64,000 bases of DNA, taken from Phallusia mammillata (taxonomy: Eukaryota > Chordata > Ascidiacea > Phlebobranchia > Ascidiidae). Positions 57,286 to 64,000 of this stretch are shown here, in pieces. Every line of letters starts with the position of its first letter. The stretch's first letter is position 1. The notes under the pieces are model-generated. The model did not search any database. It saw nothing but the letters and a program-made list of their open reading frames with translations, and was not told the origin of the DNA. Made by a program: the position numbers and the translations under genes. Where the stretch lies: assembly GCA_003260075.1 (NCBI GenBank), contig QLIY01000676.1, positions 26,872 to 90,871 of the forward strand, written 5' to 3'.

Positions 57286-59126
57286 TTACAGCTTGTTTGA
57301 AACACGCTGTACACCAATGTGACGATTTTTCAGTGGTAAATTTAGAATACAGCAGAAAAGTTGTAGAGACTTGACCAATTGTTTCGGAAAGCAAATGTCG
57401 AACACCCAATAGCTGCAGATCATTGCAACTACGGCTTGTGGCAAATTAGGTGCAACACATAACTTCTTTCCACCAACAAACACCAAGTATATATTCTTTC
57501 ATCCTCCTGCATATTATAAAACAAGTTATAACCCACAGCATTTGTGCAAAATAGCATCATTTCAAAGTCAATTACAATTTAAAATAAAAATATTACTGGT
57601 ACATCACCCATTGCTTAAACCGTACACATATTTTAAAACATGAAATTTAAATTAATATATACCTGTGAAATGTACTTGGTGATTATGATTAGGTTTAATA
57701 AGATTCTCCAGTCTCTGCAGCATTTTTGGTCACCAAATTTTTCCATGAATGTTTGCAATACATCTACTTTAAGAATCAATTCTGTTGCCAAAAATATCTG
57801 AAACAGACAAATCACTGGACATTCCAATTTCAATAAAATGGTTATTACATTAAAATGGGTACATTAAATATAATGTGAAAAGATCCACCTACCAAATTGA
57901 TTTCATGAAGTGTTGGAAACTGCATGGTCTAAAATGTCATTACTTGCTGCACCTCTTGCAATGATATTTCTTCGAAACTCGAATGTACACTTATGGCAGT
58001 CTTCTATTAAATCATGACTTGGATGTGGTTTGGCCAGCTCCAATTGTGCTATTTTAGAATGCAGTGCAACGGATTCCTCATCTTCAAAACTCTGTATGCA
58101 AACACACAATTTGGAACATAACCTCACTTTTGGTGATTAACTGAAAATAAACCTATCTAACTTGCAAACCTAGAAAACTTTTAATAAATATATGTACATA
58201 CTCACATCTTTAAACAACCTCCTTGAAGAATCCTGCCTTTCTCGACCGCCATACTTTATTTTCATAGCAGCAATTTGCACATCTGAATGAAGGGGTCTTC
58301 TTATGTCTTTAAATCTTTGTCGCAAACTACAAACCCATGTGCTCTACAAAACAAACCAAAATCAGTACTGTGCTGGGCAGAAATCTCGCACCTACTTACT
58401 ATTGGACTGCTACTGTTTTGATCTTGCAATACTGGATATGCCTTTACTAATTCCATTAATACTGTTCTCATTTGTAAGGGTGATGGGTACCTGTAATTAA
58501 TTTTTACAGTATTAGTAATATTTAATGTGTACGTTACAAGCTATTTTCAAACAAACTATATCACACTTACATATTATGTGGTAAAATTGAATCACAGACG
58601 AGTTGAACAATTTTGCTCCTAATTTTGTTGGTTAGTTTGCTTGGATAGTTGCAATCTTCCAAAGCATCACCAATGAGTTTTGGAAGCTTGTATCTAACCA
58701 ACCATCCATCAGTTTCTACTGAGGGGGATGTAGTTGAAAGTGAAGATGAGGATGAAAGATGTGTTGCAGTCTCATTATCATTTTGTATCTCCGGTAAACA
58801 ATCTGAAAATTATTTAATCGCATATTTCTAAGCCAAAATTGTACAAATACAAACAACATTAAGACATATTGTCACAATCAACATGAGTGTAAAACATTAA
58901 CTGGTGTATTGTATTACATGCAAATACCTTTGACAAGAAGTTTGCCACTTTCTGGCAAATCTGTTAGATTATCTACATCCACCCAGTCATTAAACGTTTG
59001 TGAGTAAAGCTGAATTGAGAACGGATGGGTGATATTGAATGTAGTCTCAATTTGATTGGTCACATCCAGTTTTGATATGCAGGTTAATATCACTTTTCTC
59101 TCACCACAGGTCACATGATATTCCAT
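57286..59126 (-). CDS. SAMD3-like multi-exon gene inside a DNA transposon (frameshifted)
   Basis: Inferred exons: 59126-58928, 58802-58571, 58490-58400, 58343-58206, 58091-57893, 57797-57663, 57495-57286. Junctions 1-4 are GT-AG with matching phase. Blocks such as NKIRSKIVQLVCDSIL, MRTVLMELVKAYPVLQD, STWVCSLRQRFKDIRRP, TFEFRRNIIARG and the C-terminal FVGGKKLCVAP...YWVFDICFPKQL resemble, from memory, the repetitive SAMD3-like proteins of fish and other animals. Exon 5 reaches a TGA at 57905-57903; one base out, the frame reads FPTLHEINL and continues in phase into exon 6, so a 1-base indel or sequencing error is likely. The acceptor of the last exon is weak. An AG acceptor 14 bases before the ATG may be a UTR intron or spliced-leader site. 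Function unknown. Confidence 0.55.
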
Positions 59127-59129
59127 ATT

Positions 59130-60840
59130 TACTTTTTAATCTGCGAACAAAAATAACCTTAATGACGGTAACAAGGATGATACAGGAGATAAAAAGCAAC
59201 CTAAATTATTATCTAAACATTTCAGAGAATGCTCTTGCACATTACATAAGCACTCACTGAAACGTTTGGAAATTAAACATGTCATATTTTACGAAACCAC
59301 TATAACACCACCATTTAAACCGAAATGTAAAATATTTTTGACACCCTTTGGTTTGGTGAAGAATACTTTCTGGAGCAAAAGTTTATTGTGCAACACAATG
59401 GCGGCACAGTCACATGATGATGTTCATTTCTTAAATATTAAAGGAGTTTTTTTTAGAAATGCATTGGCAAACACACGTTTCAGTTTCATGTGGACATAAA
59501 ATTCCAGCTTACATTGTTTTTTTATTTTGATCTGAGATTTGTCTTCAAATGTACATACTTTATCAGTTGCAAGAAAAACAACATACACAACTCACTTTTA
59601 ATGAACCTACAGGTTGACTCTATATTGCTGATACATATAATTTTAAAAGGTATTTTTATACTTAACACAACCAATCCACAAAACCAACAATTACCAAATG
59701 CATATAAAATAAACCAAAAACTAATGGACAAGCAGTATTGTCTGCACCAGTGTTTCTTAACTAATTAGCTTGTGGGCCATATAGTAGTTTGTAAAGTGCT
59801 GATGTACCAATTATCAAGACCTGCTAGCCATACTGATGAGAAAGTGGGCCATTTTTTTCTAAAAAAACGTTGACTTGGTCACGCAATAAAATAGGTTAGA
59901 GATACACAGGTCTACTACGCAACTCCATACATTTTAAAAACTTTAATATGCATCCAGTTACTGGTCAGTTTGCAAGGTAAACAAAAAGTATAACCAACAA
60001 ACCTTAAAACTGTTTCCGATCCGTATCCAAACTCCAAATCCTCCAAATCGGCACAAAACGTGGCGTCTGCGCAAGCTGAACTCTGGGTGTGGCTTACCGC
60101 AAACGTCATAATAAAACAAACATGCCCCTGCAACTCAGCTTGGGCGATCCCAGAATTCTGTCTGATGTAACAATTGGAATTGTTATGCGACAATCTATAT
60201 CTTGCTGTGTTGCTAAACCTTCACTAACAATGAAAACTTTTTCACCGGTGATTTGTTCATTTTAATTATACTCGTATTTCTACCAACTCCCCTAATATTA
60301 TGATGTATACTGTATAGCGTGCATAAGTCGCGTTGATGAGATCCAGCGTGATAAATGTGCATGTTTTTTTTTCAAAAAATGCCACTGGCTCGTTTGGTTA
60401 CAGTTCTAAGTCGCGACTGCCATATATTGCTGCTACGGATTTCGCTCTTAGAACGTAAAAGTAACATGTAGGATACTAACATCTGCGTTAAACTTCTGAA
60501 AAACTTTTCAATTTACGTTACATAGACTGCAGTTATAGGAAAGTTTGTTGTAAAATGATGCGTTGTTTAAATACAAATATATTACCTGGTTTATTTAATT
60601 GTCAGTATAGTAATCATTCATACTAGAGTAAATACAATTCCAAACCTCCAATGTCGTATTTCCACGGCTTGAACATATTTCCAAACCTTGACCGCAATGA
60701 AAACGGAAGAGAAATCCTAGCACCAAATGGTCTAAATCGCGTATTGACCGCCTAATTGCAAGTTATTGCAGTACCCAAATTGTTTCAAACGATTAGCAAT
60801 GTGTTACCGCGTCTTTTAAAATACCTTTGCGCATATACCC
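59130..60840. other. Transposon interior upstream of the SAMD3-like gene
   Basis: No transposase or other family recognised. A minus-strand open frame (60193-59915) has no known match by eye. A possible degenerate hAT relic lies at about 59749-59908. The promoter of the cargo gene is expected here but not identified. Confidence 0.45.
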
Positions 60841-61234
60841 ACCCTCGTGAGAACTGAGGGTTGGTATTTACACCAATGCTATAGGACGGGTGGAAATTTG
60901 GTCTTAAAATGGTGTGAAATTACACCTTTTAAGCTGTACCACCCCAATAGGTGGATCACACCACCTTTTATTTTCCCCACCCTTTGTTTCCCACCATTTC
61001 AATTTACAGTGCACCACGCGCAGTCTTACGCTGTGCGTTTAACATAAAAACAGCAGCAGACACTTGCCGGTTGGATAAGTTTCGTGTTGAACGCTAAATT
61101 TAGTCTTTACAACGCACTTATCGTAAGCGTACTGTTGGTTTAAAAAAATACTTTTTTTTTTCCCTGTGCGACTTGCTTGCGTCATCACAGTGATTATAAC
61201 CAAGTATTGCTCATTCATCAGTTTTATTGTAAAC

Positions 61235-61282
61235 AATCGACGTTTCGACGTCCTATACAAGACGCCTTCATCAGGATAATGA
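61235..61282 (-). ncRNA. Hammerhead ribozyme-like motif 2
   Basis: Minus strand: ATC, CTGATGA (61274-61268), stem II GGCGTC/GACGTC, GAAAC, GTC, GAT. Stem II has six pairs (one wobble); stem I has only three before a mismatch. The surrounding roughly 330 bp (61150-61490) has inverted segments ATAACCAAGTATTGCTCAT, as in a small retroelement unit. Confidence 0.5.
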
Positions 61283-62198
61283 CATAATTTGCAGGACAAA
61301 TTTCTTATATAAAGCGACAAAATGCAAAACACAAGTAAAACAGCGATAACAAGGTCGCGCGGCTGCAAACTCGCACTAACGTAGTGATAAAACAAGCTCA
61401 GTGGTGTAAAAGCGGCCGATAGTTTATCGGTAAAAATAAAACTGCTGGATGAGCAATACTTGGTTATACATTAGGCAGCAATAGCCTGTTTCATCACAGT
61501 GAATAGTTTGAATATTCAGTACGAAAGAAGCACATCAAAATTATTGGTCATTTATTGTGAGCTATCAATTCTTTAATATCAACTTTCAAATGTCTGTTGT
61601 GTAGGAACGTATTCTAAGCCAATATGCGTCTTGCGGATGCTTTCTTTATCCTTACTTAACAATGGACTGGTCCACAAAACCACTGGATAAAAGCCCGAAA
61701 CGACTTGAAAACCACGCTGTGGCGTCTCGGATATAGCGCGGAACGCCACACGCAGGGAAAGAATTAAAACGCGATTTTTAAAGGCAGTGGCGGCTCGTGT
61801 ATAGGAGCTGCAGGATCCCTAGATATTTTTACTTAATATTCCTGCCATAAAATTACAGATAAGTTTCATTATACATAATTTTTCTATTCTCTATCAATAT
61901 ATTTATATATTCTTTATCAATAATTTTTGCCCCTAACTGCCCCATTGAATTTGGTCTGTAGCCGTGCAAGTAAACAAAATACGCAAATGATACGGTCTGC
62001 GGTTAACACTGGTGTACATGAATGCGTGACGAAAATTTCGCCACAATGGAGTTGCTAATTAAGATTTTTATTAATTATTTTTCTATACAAAACAATGGCT
62101 AACTAGAAAGGTGGCTTTTCTATATGTTGCCAAATTATATGTTCCATAAAGGCTAAATATTAGAAGCAAATTTTAAGCACGAGCCGCCACAGCCTAAA

Positions 62199-62370
62199 GG
62201 TAGAGCTACTAACGTAAGAACTCACAGTAGCCAGGTTGAAGAAACTTGTTGAGTGAACAAATTCCTGCAAATTGCTGACTCGGCAATTATTGTCCCTGTA
62301 AAAACCTATGCTCTGTTGCGCCACCTATCGGAAATTCCCATATCTGGCTACTGTGAGTTCTTACGTAGTT
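62199..62370. mobile_element. Short inverted-repeat MITE
   Basis: CTACTAACGTAAGAACTCACAG at the left is matched by inverted CTGTGAGTTCTTACGTAG at the right, with GCGCCACCTATCG inside, the signature of the family at 23035. Confidence 0.55.
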
Positions 62371-62701
62371 CGGGAAAGGGTACCAAAACTAATGTAAGGC
62401 ACATTGGCGTATCTAGGATCGTTTTTAGGGGAGGGGGGAATATCATCAAATATATTGCGCCACCTTGCGGTGACAAGTGCGCCACCTGGCGGTAGACTGT
62501 GTAGACCTCTCTGTTAGCACCTGTTGTGCCTACTAAACTCGCAATATCAACTAAATGCTGGTTAGCCTAAGGCCCTGTGAAGCCCTTACTCTTGCTGTAA
62601 GTAACGAACGTTATAGTCACGATTCGATCGTGTTCATGTAACACTTTTNGTATGTTCGAGTTTAGCAATATTAAAATCCCACCACCACCACCGTGATAAC
62701 C

Positions 62702-63330
62702 AGTGTTGCCAGGTAAAATTGTGGAAAGGCGCAACTTTACCCGTCAAAAGTAGCCCAATTTTACAAATACCTGAAATACAACTGATTTTTACTGCTTTTA
62801 CCTATTTGTGTGACAATTATTCAGGTTTCTCCGTTTCAGATTCAATTTTTGTGCATTTTAAAATTGAATTTGAGCTGTTTCCGGTAACACTGTATTAAAC
62901 ACTTTGGTTACCCACTTTTTATGCTGTTTTTTTAAATTTGGTAATCTTTACTTTAAAACAAACATGTTTCGCATTAATAACAAAGTAAGATGACCCTTAA
63001 AACAATGACTTTTGCCAAGAGACAATTCTCATTACGTGGTAACAACGAAGGCGTTTATTAAATTTCATTGTTTGAAAAATGAACGTTGCATTGCGTGGAC
63101 TGAAAGCATTCTTTTGCTCAGCTGGATGTAAATCTCCGACGCCCTGAGCAGTTTCATTAGTTCTTTTGTCAAAATTGAACTTACAACGGTTTTAAAGTCA
63201 CAATAATAATGCAATCATTACTCGTCATACAGTAGAAATGTCATTTACAAACCCGCCCAAAAAGGCGTAACCCGCAACTCATGAAAAAAGTAGCCCAATT
63301 CGGCGACAAAAGCGCAACCTGGCAACACTG
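62702..63330. mobile_element. hAT-like element with CAGTGTTGCCAGGT ends
   Basis: Inverted ends CAGTGTTGCCAGGT ... ACCTGGCAACACTG; subterminal GTAGCCCAATT repeated at both ends. No clear target duplication seen. No coding region. Confidence 0.55.
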
Positions 63331-64000
63331 GTTGCCTTTTAATCATATTGTGAATTATCTTCACTTATATGAGTGTGACGTAACAAAGCTATTACAAAAT
63401 CCATTGTAACATCATACGCGCAGTTGGACGCCAAGTGGCCTAGATTGGCATGCATTGTTTATTGAGATGTGTGACGAGCATCAATGCGTTACGCACATTA
63501 AACAAAATAGCGCACATTGCTATTCACAGTTTTGTCTGAAATTACAAGATTTAATACTAAAACAGCCGGTCAAAATTTCTTGAGGGGGGGNAAAATAGCG
63601 CACATTGCTATTCACAGTTTTGTCTGAAATTGCAAGATGTTTTACTAAAACAGCCGGTCAAAATTTCTTGAGGGGGGGGGGGGCATGGCACCTTGTCACG
63701 CTTTCCAATACAACCTACGTAGCAACATGCTCCAAGGAAGTCAGCAACGAAAATAACTATACCACGTTGCGTTATTACACATTACACACAAAACTGGCAG
63801 TCGATTATTACGTCACACAGTGCAATAGATTACAACAACAAGATGTAGTGAGAAAGAGCGGGAATCAATAGAAATCGGCAATTAAAAATGCTCCGATCAC
63901 AACAGTTCATAACTTTAATTGTTAGTTAGAAAAAGTTTTAAAAAAATCTACCCATGTAAAAGCATTGAGCCAATAAATGATAAGCTGCAGACAGTGCACA

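Larger units (their letters stand above)
57002..61011. mobile_element. 4.0-kb CACTG-ended DNA transposon with CA target duplication
   Basis: Left end CACTGTAAATGG, right end inverted ATTTACAGTG; both subterminal regions are full of GGTGG/CCACC motifs (57040-57210, 60840-61000). CA flanks it at 57000-57001 and 61012-61013. The flanks (CCGAATCATTTATG on the left, AGTCTTACGCTGTGCG on the right) are continuous, with a single CA, in a paralogous repeat at about 47524-47592, which acts as the empty site. End sequence and 2-bp duplication fit animal CMC/EnSpm (CACTA)-type elements. The only recognisable cargo is the SAMD3-like gene; no transposase domain is recognised. Confidence 0.7.
2381..63684. 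other. Assembly signature: G10 (or C10) spacers between near-duplicate segments
   Basis: Runs seen near 2381, 4740, 5851, 8343, 12511, 21081, 21779, 23120, 25753, 27928, 28466, 28549, 31444, 31743, 31955, 32019, 33357, 34001, 34423, 34781, 35331, 36003, 36411, 36957, 37881, 38729, 39015, 40633, 40771, 42605, 43931, 49077, 63584 and 63672, plus C runs at 55232, 55702 and 56702. Longer G runs at 4568-4636, 16468-16491, 21528-21564 and 25540-25605. Most are flanked on both sides by copies of the same sequence with small differences. Best read as unmerged allelic contig ends joined by a spacer; exons repeated around them should be counted once. Confidence 0.8.
61014..64000. other. Repeat-rich right end of the window
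   Basis: Apart from the hammerhead-like unit (61150-61490), the MITE (62199) and the hAT-like element (62702), I see no gene. The last kilobase has a duplicated segment (63508-63572 and 63596-63670) around G runs and an N. Confidence 0.5.

Overview
The window looks like an AT-rich, intron-rich animal genome, most likely a tunicate (ascidian) or close invertebrate chordate. The evidence is a hemocyanin-superfamily phenoloxidase in a genome that also carries CYP2-type P450 genes, short phase-consistent GT-AG introns, and a dense load of small hAT-type elements. The species cannot be named from the sequence. The assembly is visibly rough. About forty runs of G (C at 55-57 kb), mostly ten long, sit between two near-copies of the same sequence, as if unmerged allelic contig ends had been joined with a G10 spacer. 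There is also an N gap (about 41484-41655) and single Ns at 18914, 62649 and 63591.

Layout. About 1-4.1 kb: no gene recognised, two hAT-type elements. 4.1-9.4 kb and 11.7-14.8 kb: two tandem CYP2-clan cytochrome P450 genes on the minus strand, 8 and 7 exons, about 468 and 464 codons, with no N-terminal membrane anchor visible. 17.9-37.8 kb: one very large minus-strand gene of 27 inferred exons whose splice phases agree throughout. It would encode about 1511 residues: a degenerate metzincin-like metalloprotease region with two of three zinc histidines replaced, an Ig-like/acidic segment, and a complete hemocyanin-type phenoloxidase with all six copper histidines, followed by a C-terminal extension of about 230 residues. 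38-49 kb: no convincing gene, but duplicated blocks, tRNA-derived SINE copies, hAT elements and a foldback element. 50.7-53.5 kb: a 139-bp satellite (about 16.6 copies) packed with ACGT palindromes in a fixed spacing, bracketed by direct repeats of about 112 bp. 54.2-56.1 kb: a TATA-box promoter and signal-peptide exon of a small secreted, possibly cysteine-rich, peptide gene (plus strand). 57.0-61.0 kb: a 4.0-kb transposon with CACTG...CAGTG ends and a CA target duplication, confirmed by an empty paralogous site at 47.5 kb. It carries a multi-exon minus-strand gene resembling the SAMD3-like family. 61-64 kb: a hammerhead-ribozyme-like motif, inverted-repeat elements and another hAT-type element.

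The most notable items are the predicted pseudo-metalloprotease/phenoloxidase fusion, the phased ACGT satellite, three hammerhead-like motifs with covarying stems, and the cargo-bearing transposon. No operon-like organisation is expected. The P450s (oxidative metabolism) and the phenoloxidase (copper-dependent oxidation, probably immunity or tunic/cuticle chemistry) are neighbours on one strand, but nothing shows that they work together.
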